A stretch of DNA of 64,000 bases from Polymorphobacter fuscus (GTDB lineage: Bacteria; Pseudomonadota; Alphaproteobacteria; Sphingomonadales; Sphingomonadaceae). The stretch spans positions 62,001 to 126,000 of the forward strand of contig NZ_JAATJI010000002.1 of the NCBI RefSeq assembly GCF_011927825.1. The letters run 5' to 3'. Below, one piece after another: positions 53,813-62,830 of this stretch (positions are counted from its first letter, which is position 1; every line of letters begins with the position of its first letter). The position numbers and the translations under genes are program-made. The notes beneath the pieces are model-generated. The model made no database searches. It worked only from the letters and a program-made list of their open reading frames with translations, and had not been told where the DNA came from.

Positions 53813-54160
53813 GTGGACATGGTGTCGGGAGGACGCGACAGTCTGGGTCAATGGCGTCGGGCGTTGCTTCGTTATGTGCGTTCGGGACAGCCGGATCTGA
53901 CCAACCGTCAGATGGCGTTGTTGCTGGTCGTGGGTCTGGAAGGTGGCTTGCATACCGTGCGTGGACTTGCGGCACGGCTGGGCGTTTCCAAGCCAGTGGT
54001 GACGCGCGCGCTCAACAGCCTGACAGGCCTCGGCCTCGTCTTGCGGCGCGTCGACGAGCGCGACCGACGCAGTGTCTTCATCGACCTGACGCCCAATGGC
54101 GAGGAGTTCCTGTCGGACTTCGCCGGCGTCATCGTCCATGACGACGAAGAGCCCAGCTGA
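53813..54160 (+). CDS. MarR-family transcriptional regulator
   Basis: 115 residues from GTG 53813, chosen because AAGGGA lies 8 nt upstream (GTG 53792 would add 7). A winged helix is clear: [70 protein letters not shown]. The dimerisation arms are short. Its 3' end overlaps the next gene by 23 nt, so the two are coupled. Target unknown. Confidence 0.87.
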   Translation: MDMVSGGRDSLGQWRRALLRYVRSGQPDLTNRQMALLLVVGLEGGLHTVRGLAARLGVSKPVVTRALNSLTGLGLVLRRVDERDRRSVFIDLTPNGEEFLSDFAGVIVHDDEEPS

Positions 54161-55034
54161 GGGCGCAATCGTCGCATTGCGCAGGGCCGATCTGCGCGGA
54201 CCACGCCCGCGGCTTGATCGGCGGCGCCATATCGTCACCGCCGACTTCGCCGATATCGCACTGGCGGGAACGGTTGCATCGGCCTGGTATGTCGATCCGG
54301 TGACGATGACCTGCATCGTCCCGCGCACCGCGCTGCGCAGCGCCGGCGATGCGGCGGCGGGCGCGGTCAGCGAATTGCTGTTCGGCGAGGACTTCGACCT
54401 GTTTGACACGGTCGGTGACTGGGGCCATGGCCGCAGCGCCCATGATCATTATACTGGCTGGGTGCCGATGGCGGCACTCGGCGACAAGGTCGGGACTGCC
54501 GCCCACAGCGTCACGGCGCGCGCGGCGCCGCTGTTCGCCGCCGCCGACATCAAGGCCGCGGTGCTTGCCGAACTGCCCTTCGGCGCGCGGGTCGACGGGG
54601 AATGGCAGGCCGATTTCCTTGCCCTGGCCAGCGGCGGCTATTTGCACCGTCGTCACCTCGCCCCGCCGCCTGCCACCCCGATCGCCGTCGCCCATGGCTT
54701 TGCCGGTGCCCCCTATCTGTGGGGCGGCCGCACCCCGTTCGGAATCGACTGTTCGGGGCTGGTGCAGGCGTCGCTCGCTGCGTGCGGGATCGCCGCACCG
54801 CGCGATTCGGACCAGCAGCGTGACACGCTGGGGCGCGCGGTCGCCTTTGCCGATCGCCAGGGCGGCGACCTTGTCTTCTTTCCCGGCCATGTCGGTATCC
54901 TGGTGGACGCCGATACGTTGTTCCACGCCAATGCCTATTGGATGACGACCCGCGCCGAACCGCTGGCCGATGTCATCGCCCGGCTGTCCGCCGCCGGCGT
55001 GGCACAGCCGGTGACGGCGGTGCGCCGGCTGTAG
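54138..55034 (+). CDS. NlpC/P60 family cell-wall hydrolase
   Basis: 298 residues from ATG 54138. The N-terminal part holds an SH3-like region ([28 protein letters not shown]). The C-terminal catalytic domain has [23 protein letters not shown] with the nucleophilic cysteine, PRDSDQQ, the histidine in [11 protein letters not shown] and a third residue near HANAYW. It probably cleaves peptidoglycan stem peptides (gamma-D-Glu-diamino acid bond). No signal peptide is seen, so it may act on imported muropeptides in the cytoplasm. Confidence 0.87.
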   Translation: MTTKSPAEGAIVALRRADLRGPRPRLDRRRHIVTADFADIALAGTVASAWYVDPVTMTCIVPRTALRSAGDAAAGAVSELLFGEDFDLFDTVGDWGHGRSAHDHYTGWVPMAALGDKVGTAAHSVTARAAPLFAAADIKAAVLAELPFGARVDGEWQADFLALASGGYLHRRHLAPPPATPIAVAHGFAGAPYLWGGRTPFGIDCSGLVQASLAACGIAAPRDSDQQRDTLGRAVAFADRQGGDLVFFPGHVGILVDADTLFHANAYWMTTRAEPLADVIARLSAAGVAQPVTAVRRL

Positions 55035-55048
55035 GCGCCGCCGCCGCG

Positions 55049-55560
55049 TCAGCCGGTCGGAATGGTGCCGCCGTCGATCACATGCTCCGTCCCGGTGATG
55101 CTCGCGGCGCGGTCGGAGGCGAGAAAGGCGATCAGGCTGGCGACCTCGTCGGGGCGGGACGGCCGGCCGATCGGGATGCCGCCGATCGATTCCATGATCA
55201 TCCGCTTGCCGTGCGCAATGTCGCCGCCGGCCAGCCGCGCCGCCAGTGCGACCGACGCCTCGGTCTCGATCCAGCCGGGGGAAACGCGCACGACGCGCAC
55301 GCCCATCGGCGCCACCTCCTTCGACAATGCCTTGCTGTAGGTGGAAAGCGCCGCCTTCGCCGCGGCATAGGCGGTCGTCGCCTCCGGCAGCGGCAGGCGA
55401 TGCTGGATGGACGTGACATGGATGACGACGCCGGCGCCGCGCGCCGCCATTTCGGGCACCAGCGCGCGGTCGATCCGCACTGCCGGCATCAGGTTGAGGT
55501 CGAACGCGCGTTGCCAATCGGCATCGGCGAGCGCCGCATGGCCGCCCGCCGGCGCCGCGC
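55049..55560 (-). pseudogene. SDR oxidoreductase, N-terminal half deleted
   Basis: The frame carries only the C-terminal part of a classical [34 protein letters not shown], the catalytic YAAAKAAL (YxxxK), PGWIETEAS and the end [12 protein letters not shown]. The nucleotide-binding N-terminus (TGxxxGxG and the NAG motif, roughly 85-90 residues) is absent. The frame runs on upstream only as antisense to the LysR fragment. It meets the LysR remnant at ~55555 head to head. It should be non-functional. Confidence 0.85.
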
Positions 55561-55565
55561 GAGAT
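55545..55565. other. Probable deletion junction between divergent SDR and LysR genes
   Basis: SDR codons (minus strand) and LysR codons (plus strand) can both be followed to within a few bases of 55560, in the GC-rich patch GGCGCCGCGC. A single deletion of the shared promoter and both 5' ends explains this arrangement. Confidence 0.7.
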
Positions 55566-56145
55566 CTTCGCACCGCTCGTGCTGCCGTTCCTGCAGCGCT
55601 TCCCCGCCGTCGCGATCGACCTGGTGACCGAAGGCCGGCTGGTCGATATCGTCGGCGACGGCTTCGATTTCGGCATCCGCAGCCGCGACCTGGTGCCCAG
55701 CGACATGATCGCCGTGCCGCTGGGGCCGCCGCGCCGCCACGTCGTCGTCGCCGCGCCTGCCTATGTCGCGGCGCACGGCCGGCCGCTGGTGCCGCCCGAT
55801 CTCCACGCGCATGAATGTATCCGCATCCGGCTGCCCAATGGCGCGCTGCTCCACTGGCGCTTCGAAAAGGACGGTCGCCCGCTGCAGATCGACGTCCCCG
55901 GCCGGCTGACGCTCGACGAAGCAAGCCTGTCACGGATCGCGGTCCTCGACGCAGCGGGCATCGGCTTTTTCATGGAATCGGATGTCCGCGACGATCTCGC
56001 CGCCGGCCGCCTCGAACCGGTGCTCGCAGACTGGCTGCCCCGTCAGTCCCCGCTCTGCCTCTATTACCCCGGCCGCCGCCACCCCTCCGCCGCCTTCACC
56101 GCCTTCGTCGACATGGCGCGCGCTGCTGCGAAAGCCGCAGCCTGA
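55552..56145 (+). pseudogene. LysR-type regulator, HTH domain deleted
   Basis: Contains only the effector domain: [36 protein letters not shown], then [23 protein letters not shown]. The ~100-residue winged-helix N-terminus is missing. GTG 55579 would give a 188-residue protein that a gene finder may call, but without DNA binding. The SDR-regulating LysR of the original divergent pair is the likely ancestor. Confidence 0.85.
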
Positions 56146-56179
56146 CCAGATCGCCGGGGACATCGCCGGGGCATTATGA

Positions 56180-56202
56180 AATATAACCAAATGAGTTATA
56201 TT
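56180..56202. promoter_or_regulatory. AT-rich palindromic operator without a gene
   Basis: Perfect 8-bp inverted repeat AATATAAC / GTTATATT with a 7-bp loop, in an AT-rich patch between the LysR remnant and the 3' end of the alpha/beta hydrolase. It looks like the binding site of a small HTH regulator such as ArsR, HxlR or MarR, but no such gene is beside it. Confidence 0.4.
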
Positions 56203-56227
56203 GTCGCAATGCGCGCGATCGCAAGGT

Positions 56228-57052
56228 TCAGTCCGCCGTATAGGCCAGCGCCGCTTCGGCGAGGTCGGCGAAAGCTCGGCGAACGGCGCCTGGATTTTCG
56301 ATCCAGGGAAAGTGTCCGGCCCCAGCAATGGCGACGCGGCGCACGTGCGGACCTTTAAAGCGGGCATCATCCCAGCCCGATTGCCCAACGATGCGATCGT
56401 CGCTGCCGGCAAGGATCATTGTCGGCAGGCGGGCGGGCCACCAGTTTGCAACATAAGCACTGTCGAAGTTTGTGTCAGACCATTCCACCGCTTCCCGATT
56501 GTAAGGCATGCGCGCGAGAAGATTGCGACCCATCTCGAGGCCGGCCTTGTTGAAATTCCATTCGGCCGAAGCGACGCACAAAGCTCGCAGGTGCTCGGTA
56601 GTCGGCTGCGCGCTATAGGCATGGAGGGCGGCATCAAATGCCGGCAACGGTTCGCTGGCAACAGTGGCCTCGTAATGCGACCGCCAGTTGGCATCGGGCG
56701 CTGTGCTCAACAGGACGAGACCAGCCAGGCGCCTTTCGAGCGCCGGTGTCGACAGCAAGTACATTCCGCCCGTCGAGTGGCCGGCAAAAATCGGGTTAGG
56801 CAATGCATCCGCCGCCTCCAGCAGCACCTGCGGCCAGGCAGCGAATGGATCGCCCGCTTCAACATGGTTGGATCCATCGCCGGGCAGATCGACCGCCCAG
56901 CAGCTACCCGGCACGTCAAGTGCGTCGATCAGCTCGTGCAGGCTTTCCGATCCGAGCCCTGGACCGCCCGGCAGAAACAACCAGTTGAGGCGTCCCGGTC
57001 GTTCCGTTCGACGCCGCAATCGGACGCGCGACGGCGTGTAGCGTGTTTCCAT
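56228..57052 (-). CDS. Alpha/beta hydrolase
   Basis: 274 residues from ATG 57052. Catalytic triad: Ser in FAGHSTGGMYLL, Asp in ILAGSDDRIVGQ and His in GAGHFPWIEN. The oxyanion region is FLPGGPGLGSESL, as in proline iminopeptidase-like hydrolases. A cap domain lies between. Base composition is lower in GC than most neighbours. The substrate is unknown. Confidence 0.87.
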   Translation of the reverse strand: METRYTPSRVRLRRRTERPGRLNWLFLPGGPGLGSESLHELIDALDVPGSCWAVDLPGDGSNHVEAGDPFAAWPQVLLEAADALPNPIFAGHSTGGMYLLSTPALERRLAGLVLLSTAPDANWRSHYEATVASEPLPAFDAALHAYSAQPTTEHLRALCVASAEWNFNKAGLEMGRNLLARMPYNREAVEWSDTNFDSAYVANWWPARLPTMILAGSDDRIVGQSGWDDARFKGPHVRRVAIAGAGHFPWIENPGAVRRAFADLAEAALAYTAD

Positions 57053-57175
57053 GGCACATCTCTGCAAAGCGGCAATGATGCCTCAGTCCATCCTCCGCCA
57101 ACGACCAGCCACACCGATGCGGCAAGCCCCATTCGGTGTGACGTTCGAGACCTTCGCCCTGATTGCCGGATCGCC

Positions 57176-57976
57176 TTACCTGGGTTTGACGAACTTCAGC
57201 GTCATGCGGTCGCTCTCGCCGATCGCGGCATATTTGGCCTTGTCGGTGTCGCCTTCGGCATAGTTGGGGGGCAGGGTCCAGACGCCCTTGGGGTAATCCT
57301 TGGTGTCCTTGGCGTTGGCGTTGACTTCCGACGCGCCGACATATTTGAAGCCGGCGTCCTCGGCGAGTTTGCGGACATAGGATGTCTTCATATAGCCGCT
57401 GGTCTTCATCAGATCGTCGCTCTTGTCCTCCGGCAACCGGTGCTCGACGATGCCGAGGACGCCGCCGGGCTTCAACGCCTTGTAGAACGCCTTGAAGGCG
57501 TCGGGGGCAAAGCCCGCCATCTGCCAGTTGTGGACATTGCGGAAGGTCAGCACCGCATCGGCGGAGCCGGCCGGCGCGATGTCATAGCTGTCCTTGCCGA
57601 AGGCGGTGACCTTGGCATTGCCATAGACGGCGGGCGCGGCAGCGAGCTTGTCCTTGAACCGCTGCACGCCGGCGGCCGCACCGGCGCTGGCGGCGGGGTT
57701 GTTGTGGGCGGCGATATACTGGCCCTTGCCGGCCAGCGCCGGCGCCAGGACGTCGGTGTACCAGCCACCCGCGGGCGAGATTTCGACCACCGTCATCGTC
57801 GGCACGATGCCGAAAAAGCCGAGCGTTTCGGCCGGATGGCGATAGACGTCGCGCGCCTTGGCTTCGGCCGTCCGGTGTGCCCCGGCGATGGCGGCGTCGA
57901 ACGGTGCCGCGACGGCGGGGGCGGCGATCGCTGCGCCGGCAAGGCTCAACATGGCGAAAACGCGATTGGCTGACAT
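57176..57976 (-). CDS. Exported class I methyltransferase-like protein
   Basis: 266 residues from ATG 57976, with GGGAG 7 nt upstream. Signal peptide SANRVFAMLSLAGAAIAAPAVAA. The mature part follows a class I methyltransferase: VVEISPAGGWYTDVLAPALAGKG (motif I region), ADAVLTFRNVHNW (motif II/III) and ALKPGGVLGIVEHRLPE. An exported SAM-type fold is odd because SAM is not expected in the periplasm; the protein may bind another ligand. Similar exported proteins are common in Proteobacteria, with unknown function. Confidence 0.82.
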   Translation of the reverse strand: MSANRVFAMLSLAGAAIAAPAVAAPFDAAIAGAHRTAEAKARDVYRHPAETLGFFGIVPTMTVVEISPAGGWYTDVLAPALAGKGQYIAAHNNPAASAGAAAGVQRFKDKLAAAPAVYGNAKVTAFGKDSYDIAPAGSADAVLTFRNVHNWQMAGFAPDAFKAFYKALKPGGVLGIVEHRLPEDKSDDLMKTSGYMKTSYVRKLAEDAGFKYVGASEVNANAKDTKDYPKGVWTLPPNYAEGDTDKAKYAAIGESDRMTLKFVKPR

Positions 57977-58078
57977 GGTCACTCTCCCGATGAACTGGCC
58001 GTCACATAGCCGTTCGCGGCGGCCATCGCAAAGCATGGCTGGCGTTGCAGCGACGCCAAAAAGGACTAGGTCCGCCGC

Positions 58079-58273
58079 ATGGATTTCGAAACGACCCTGT
58101 GGCTGCTCGGCGCCGGGCTGGTGCTGGCGCTGGTCGCGCTGGCGGGTGATTGGGCGCGGCGCCGGCAGCCGCTGGCCTGGCACGCCCATCTGCCGTGGAA
58201 CGCCATCATCTTCATCGGCCTGGCGGTGGTGCTGTTCGGCGGCGTCCATCTGGTCGGGCTGCTGAAAGCCTGA
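58079..58273 (+). CDS. Small two-helix membrane protein
   Basis: 64 residues: helices LWLLGAGLVLALVALAG and WNAIIFIGLAVVLFGGVHLVGLL, joined by an Arg-rich loop (DWARRRQPLAWH). No recognised family. It stands alone between genes on the other strand and is convergent with the thioesterase. Confidence 0.6.
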   Translation: MDFETTLWLLGAGLVLALVALAGDWARRRQPLAWHAHLPWNAIIFIGLAVVLFGGVHLVGLLKA

Positions 58274-58285
58274 TCGCCTGCCAAA

Positions 58286-58693
58286 CTATTGCAGGAACGG
58301 CGCCGCGACCTCGGGCGGCACGCGCACCGCCCGGCCGCTGGCCTGGTCGATCAACGCCCAGATCGTCAGCGCCCGGACGCGCAGCCGGCCATCGGCGCCG
58401 GTGATCTCCACCAGCCGGTCGAAGCGGGCGCCGCGCGGCGTGCCGACCCAGGTCGCCAGCGTCACCGTCTCGCCGGCAAGGGTGGGGCCCAGATAATCGA
58501 TCTCGTGCCGGGTGACGACCCAGATGTACCGGGCGATATCGGCCGGCCGCGCCACCGCCTGCCAATGCCCGGTCGCGATATCCTGCACCCAGCGCAGGTA
58601 GACGGCGTTGTTGACATGGCCCAGCGCGTCGATGTCGGCGGCGGTCGCCGTCACCGTGCCGAAATGGGCGGTCCGGTCAGCCGGCGGCGGCAT
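58286..58693 (-). CDS. Acyl-CoA thioesterase (hotdog, 4HBT)
   Basis: 135 residues from ATG 58693, inside the 3' end of the oligopeptidase gene (17-nt overlap). Hotdog core ADIDALGHVNNAVYLRWVQDI, with the active-site region DALGHVNN typical of YbgC/FadM-like thioesterases, then RHEIDYLGPTLAGETVTLATWV. It hydrolyses acyl-CoA thioesters; substrate unknown. Coupled to the peptidase gene by the overlap. Confidence 0.87.
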   Translation of the reverse strand: MPPPADRTAHFGTVTATAADIDALGHVNNAVYLRWVQDIATGHWQAVARPADIARYIWVVTRHEIDYLGPTLAGETVTLATWVGTPRGARFDRLVEITGADGRLRVRALTIWALIDQASGRAVRVPPEVAAPFLQ

Positions 58694-60749
58694 CACCGGC
58701 CAGCCCGAACTGCTGCAGGATGAAGGCATATTCCTCGGCGGTTTCCTCCAGCGCCGAAAACCGCCCGGACTTGCCGCCATGGCCGGCGCCCATGTTGGTC
58801 TTCAGCAGCAGCGGGTTGCTGCCGGTGCCGGTGGCACGCAGCCGGGCGACCCATTTCGCCGGCTCCCAATAGGTGACGCGCGGGTCGTTGAGCCCGGCGG
58901 TGACCAGCAGCGCCGGATAGGCCTGCGGCCGGACATTGTCATAGGGGCTATAGCTGCGGATCAGGTCGAACGCCGCCTTGTCGGTGATCGGGTTGCCCCA
59001 TTCCGGCCATTCGCCGGGCGTCAGCGGCAGCGTGTCGTCGAGCATGGTGTTGAGCACGTCGACGAACGGCACATCGGCGACAACGGCACGCCACAACCCG
59101 GGGTCCGAATTGATGACGGCGCCCATCAGCTCGCCGCCGGCCGACCCGCCGCTGGCCGAAATCCGGCCTTCGCGCGCCAGCCCCTGGTCGATCAGTCCGC
59201 GCGCCACATCGACGAAGTCGTTGAAGGCGTTGGTGCGCTTCTCCAGCTTGCCGTCGAGATACCATTGATAGCCCAGGTCGTCGCCGCCGCGGATATGGGC
59301 GATGGCATAGGCGACGCCGCGGTCGAGCAGGCTGAGCCGGCTCGATGAGAACGCCGGCGGAATGGCGATGCCATAGGCGCCATAGCCGTAAAGATGCAGC
59401 TTGCCGCTGCCGTCGCGCGGCCAGTCGCGGCGATGGACCAGCGATACCGGGATCTGCGCACCGTCGCGGGCGATGACCGTCAGCCGTTCCGTGGTGTAAA
59501 GCCCGACATCGTAACCCGACGGCACCTCCTGCACCTTGCGGGTGACCAGCGTTCCGGTCGCGGTGTCGTAATCATAGACCGTGGCCGGCGTGACCATCGA
59601 CGTATAGCTCAGCCGCAACAGCGGCGCGTCGGGCTCGGGGTTGCTGCCCAGGCTGGCGGCAAAGGCTGTTTCGGGAAAGGCGATCGCTTCGTCGCGGCCG
59701 TCGTTCCACAACAACCGGATCTGGTCGAGCCCGTCGCGCCGCCCCGTGACGGCGATGAAGCTGGTGAACGCCGACGCACCGCGCAGATAGTCGCGGTCCG
59801 ACGCCGCGACCAGTTCGTGCCAGTCGCCGGGTGCCGCGATGCGCGCGGTGGCAAGGCGGAAATTGGGGTGGGTGTCGTTGGCGCGGATGACCAGGCTGTC
59901 GCCGCGCACATCGACTTCATATTGCACCCCCGGCTGGCGGGCGCGGACCAGCAGCGGCGGCGTTTCCGGCGCGTCCGTCGGCACCAGCCGGATTTCGCTG
60001 GTGACATGGTCGCTGGTGGCGATGACGAACCAGGCGCCGTCCTGGCTGCGGCCGACACCGACGCCGAAGCCGATATCGAGCACTTCCTCGTACAGCGTCG
60101 CATCCTCGGCCTCGCTGCCCAGCCGGTGCAGGCGAACGCGGAACCGGCGCCACTGGTCGTTAACTTCGGTCCAGGCCAGGCCGTGCGAATCGGCGGTCCA
60201 CACCGGGGAGCCGACGCTGCGGTCGGTCACTGTCGCGATATCGGCGCCGCTGGCGAGGTCGCGGACCTTGAGGACAAAGCGTTCGTCCCCGGCGGTATCG
60301 ACCGCATAGGCGAGGCGCCGGCCATCGGGGCTGACGGCGAGGCCGCCGAGGCGGAAATAGGCGTGGCCATCGGCCAGCGCGACCTCGTCGAGGATCAGCG
60401 CCGGCGCGCCGCCTGCCACCGGGCGCCGCCACCATTGGCGATATTGCGCGCCGGCGGCGAACGCCCACCAATATTCGTAATCGCCGTCCTTCACCGGCAC
60501 GCTGGCGTCATCGGGTTTGACCCGGCCCTTCAGCTCCTCGAAAATCGTCGCGGTCAGCCCGGCCAGCGGCGCCATATGCGCTTCGAACCAGTCATTTTCG
60601 GCGGTGACATAGGCGAGGATGTCGGGGTCGCTGACCACCGGATAGCCGGGGTCCTTCAGCCAGAAAAACGGGTCCGCGATCGTCACGCCGTGCCAGGTGG
60701 CGCTGTGCGGACGCTGGTCGGCGACGGGCGGCGTTGCGGCTGGAGTCAT
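58677..60749 (-). CDS. ptrB: Oligopeptidase B-type prolyl oligopeptidase (S9)
   Basis: 690 residues from ATG 60749. N-terminal beta-propeller (starting ADPFFWLKD and ENDWFEAHM), then an alpha/beta hydrolase domain: nucleophile in SASGGSAGGELMG, Asp in GLNDPRVTYWEPAKW, His in GAGHGGKSGR. The sequence near the active site and the length fit oligopeptidase B, which cleaves short peptides after basic residues. Cytoplasmic; divergent from the aminopeptidase P gene. Confidence 0.93.
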   Translation of the reverse strand: MTPAATPPVADQRPHSATWHGVTIADPFFWLKDPGYPVVSDPDILAYVTAENDWFEAHMAPLAGLTATIFEELKGRVKPDDASVPVKDGDYEYWWAFAAGAQYRQWWRRPVAGGAPALILDEVALADGHAYFRLGGLAVSPDGRRLAYAVDTAGDERFVLKVRDLASGADIATVTDRSVGSPVWTADSHGLAWTEVNDQWRRFRVRLHRLGSEAEDATLYEEVLDIGFGVGVGRSQDGAWFVIATSDHVTSEIRLVPTDAPETPPLLVRARQPGVQYEVDVRGDSLVIRANDTHPNFRLATARIAAPGDWHELVAASDRDYLRGASAFTSFIAVTGRRDGLDQIRLLWNDGRDEAIAFPETAFAASLGSNPEPDAPLLRLSYTSMVTPATVYDYDTATGTLVTRKVQEVPSGYDVGLYTTERLTVIARDGAQIPVSLVHRRDWPRDGSGKLHLYGYGAYGIAIPPAFSSSRLSLLDRGVAYAIAHIRGGDDLGYQWYLDGKLEKRTNAFNDFVDVARGLIDQGLAREGRISASGGSAGGELMGAVINSDPGLWRAVVADVPFVDVLNTMLDDTLPLTPGEWPEWGNPITDKAAFDLIRSYSPYDNVRPQAYPALLVTAGLNDPRVTYWEPAKWVARLRATGTGSNPLLLKTNMGAGHGGKSGRFSALEETAEEYAFILQQFGLAGDAAAG

Positions 60750-60827
60750 CACGGGGCTTTCGGCAATGCTGGCGCCAGCCTGTCGGCCGGCTTATGCTCG
60801 GGCCAGCAAATAGGGTGGATAGACCGA

Positions 60828-62621
60828 ATGTCCAATATCAAGGACCGTCTCGATGCACTGGCGGCACAGCTCGCCGCCGACCGGCTGACCGGCTTCGTCG
60901 TGCCGCTGACCGACGAGCATATGAGCGAATATGTCGGCGCCTATGCCCAGCGGCTCGAATGGCTGACCGGCTTCGGCGGCTCGGCGGGGTCGGCGGCGGT
61001 GCTCGGCAGCAAGGCAGCGATCTTCACCGATGGCCGCTACACGTTGCAGGTGCGCGAACAGGTGCCGGGCGACCTGTTCGAATATCAGGACGTCCCCAGG
61101 ACCAGCGCGGCGCAATGGCTGGCCGAACATTCCGCGGCCGGCGACCGCATCGGCTATGATCCCTGGCTGCACACGCGCGGTTGGGTGGATGCGACGCGCC
61201 GGCTGCTCGCCGACAAGGGCGCCGAACTCGTCGCCGTCGCTGCCAACCCCATCGATCGCATCTGGGATGGCCGGCCGGCGCAGAGCCTCGCCCGGCTCGA
61301 AGTCCAGGCCGACGAACATGCCGGGCAGACGGCGGCCGACAAGCGTGCCGAGATCGGCCGCGCCCTGGCGGCGCGCGGCGCCGATGCCGTGGTCGTCGCG
61401 GCGCTCGATTCGATCGCCTGGCTGCTCAACATCCGCGGCCGCGACGTCAGCCGGACGCCGGTCGCGCTGGCCTTCGCCATCGTCCATGCCGATGCCGGCG
61501 TCGACCTGTTCATTGCGCCCGAAAAACTGTCGGAGGCGGTCCGCGCGCACCTGGGTCCCGATGTGCGGGTGCGGCCGCGCGCCGATTTCGCGCCGGCGCT
61601 CGCCGGCTTCGGCGGCCGGACGGTGGTCGCCGACCCCGCCAGTTGCGTCGCTGCGATCTTTGCCGCGCTTGCCGACGGCGGTGCCACCATCATCGAGGCG
61701 CGCGACCCGACCCTGCTTGCCAAGGCGGTCAAGAATCCGGTCGAAATCGCCGGCACCGTGGCAGCGCACCGCCGCGACGGCGCGGCGCTGACGCGCTTCC
61801 TCCACTGGTTCGACGGCGAAGCGCCCAAGGGCGGGCTGACCGAGATGTCGGCCGCGGCCAAGCTCAAGCAGTTCCGCGAACAGACCAATGTGCTGGAGGA
61901 CCTGAGCTTCGACACGATTTCGGGGGCAGGGCCCAACGCCGCCATCCCGCACTATCGCGTGTCGGAGGAGAGCAGCCGGCCGATTGTCATGGACTCGATC
62001 TATCTGGTCGATTCGGGCGGCCAATATCGCGATGGCACCACCGATGTGACGCGGACGATGATCGTCGGCACCCCGACCGCCGAAATGAAGGACCGCTTCA
62101 CCCGCGTGCTGAAGGGCCATATCGCGCTGGCGCGGGCGATTTTCCCGGCCGGCACCCGCGGCGTGCAGCTCGATGCGCTGGCGCGGCAATATCTGTGGGA
62201 GGCGGGCCTCGACTATGCCCATGGCACCGGCCATGGCGTCGGCAGCTATCTGTCGGTCCATGAAGGCCCGCAGCGCATCGCCGCGGCGTGGAGCAGCCAG
62301 CCCGGCAATGACGAGCCGCTGCTTGCCGGCATGATCCTGTCGAACGAGCCCGGATATTACAAGTCGGGCGAATATGGCATCCGCATCGAAAATCTGGTGC
62401 TAGTCGAGGAACGCCGGGTGCCGGGGGCGGAAAAGGATCTGCTCGGTTTCCGCGAACTGACGCTGGCGCCGATCGACCGCAACCTGATCGACACGGCGCT
62501 GCTGACAGCGGCGGAGCGGCAATGGGTCGACTTGTACCACGCCCGGGTCCGTGCCGAGATCGGACCGCAGCTCGACGACGCCGCCCGCGCCTGGTTGGCC
62601 GGCGCGACGGCGCCGCTTTGA
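60828..62621 (+). CDS. pepP: Aminopeptidase P family (M24B), large form
   Basis: 597 residues from ATG 60828; the long open frame upstream is antisense to ptrB. Two creatinase-like N-terminal domains (TDEHMSEYVGAYAQRLEWLTGF) precede the pita-bread domain with metal ligands in LVDSGGQYRDGTTDVTRT (two Asp), HGTGHGVGSYLSVHEGP (His), ILSNEPGYY (Glu) and GIRIENLVLV (Glu). It removes N-terminal residues before proline. Its last codons (GATAPL) lie in the first unit of a 25-bp tandem repeat. Confidence 0.94.
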   Translation: MSNIKDRLDALAAQLAADRLTGFVVPLTDEHMSEYVGAYAQRLEWLTGFGGSAGSAAVLGSKAAIFTDGRYTLQVREQVPGDLFEYQDVPRTSAAQWLAEHSAAGDRIGYDPWLHTRGWVDATRRLLADKGAELVAVAANPIDRIWDGRPAQSLARLEVQADEHAGQTAADKRAEIGRALAARGADAVVVAALDSIAWLLNIRGRDVSRTPVALAFAIVHADAGVDLFIAPEKLSEAVRAHLGPDVRVRPRADFAPALAGFGGRTVVADPASCVAAIFAALADGGATIIEARDPTLLAKAVKNPVEIAGTVAAHRRDGAALTRFLHWFDGEAPKGGLTEMSAAAKLKQFREQTNVLEDLSFDTISGAGPNAAIPHYRVSEESSRPIVMDSIYLVDSGGQYRDGTTDVTRTMIVGTPTAEMKDRFTRVLKGHIALARAIFPAGTRGVQLDALARQYLWEAGLDYAHGTGHGVGSYLSVHEGPQRIAAAWSSQPGNDEPLLAGMILSNEPGYYKSGEYGIRIENLVLVEERRVPGAEKDLLGFRELTLAPIDRNLIDTALLTAAERQWVDLYHARVRAEIGPQLDDAARAWLAGATAPL

Positions 62622-62751
62622 TGATGGCGCGACGGCGCCGCTTTGATGATGGCGCGACGGCGCCGCTTTTATAATGGCGCGACGGCGCCGCTTTTATAAT
62701 GGCGCGACGGCGCCGCTCTGATGATGGCTGCGACGGCGCCGCATTGATGTT
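62601..62751 (+). repeat. 25-bp tandem repeat of terminator-like hairpins
   Basis: Six head-to-tail copies (five of 25 bp, the last of 26 bp) starting at 62601, 62626, 62651, 62676, 62701 and 62726, plus a decaying seventh. Each core is GGCGC-GACG-GCGCC, a 5-bp hairpin, in most copies followed by GCTTT or GCTTTT. The first copy lies inside the end of pepP and includes its stop codon. Copies differ by a few bases at the 3' part (TGATGAT or TATAAT). This suggests amplification of a terminator-like element. Confidence 0.85.
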
Positions 62752-62830
62752 GGCTGCGACGCAAGGCCCGGCTTCGCGCGCCGCCCGACTATGCTAACGA
62801 TGGCGAAACGGTTGATCGAGGAGTGACGCG

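Noticed and set aside
55579..56145. Intact short regulator gene from GTG 55579
   Set aside because: The translation begins inside the LysR effector domain and lacks the DNA-binding part, so a remnant is more likely.
59394..60827. The long upstream extension of the aminopeptidase P frame
   Set aside because: It is antisense to oligopeptidase B and low in complexity. The real start is ATG 60828, from which the creatinase N-terminal domain begins.
62601..62751. CRISPR array
   Set aside because: The units are contiguous 25-bp repeats without unique spacers, and no cas genes are present.
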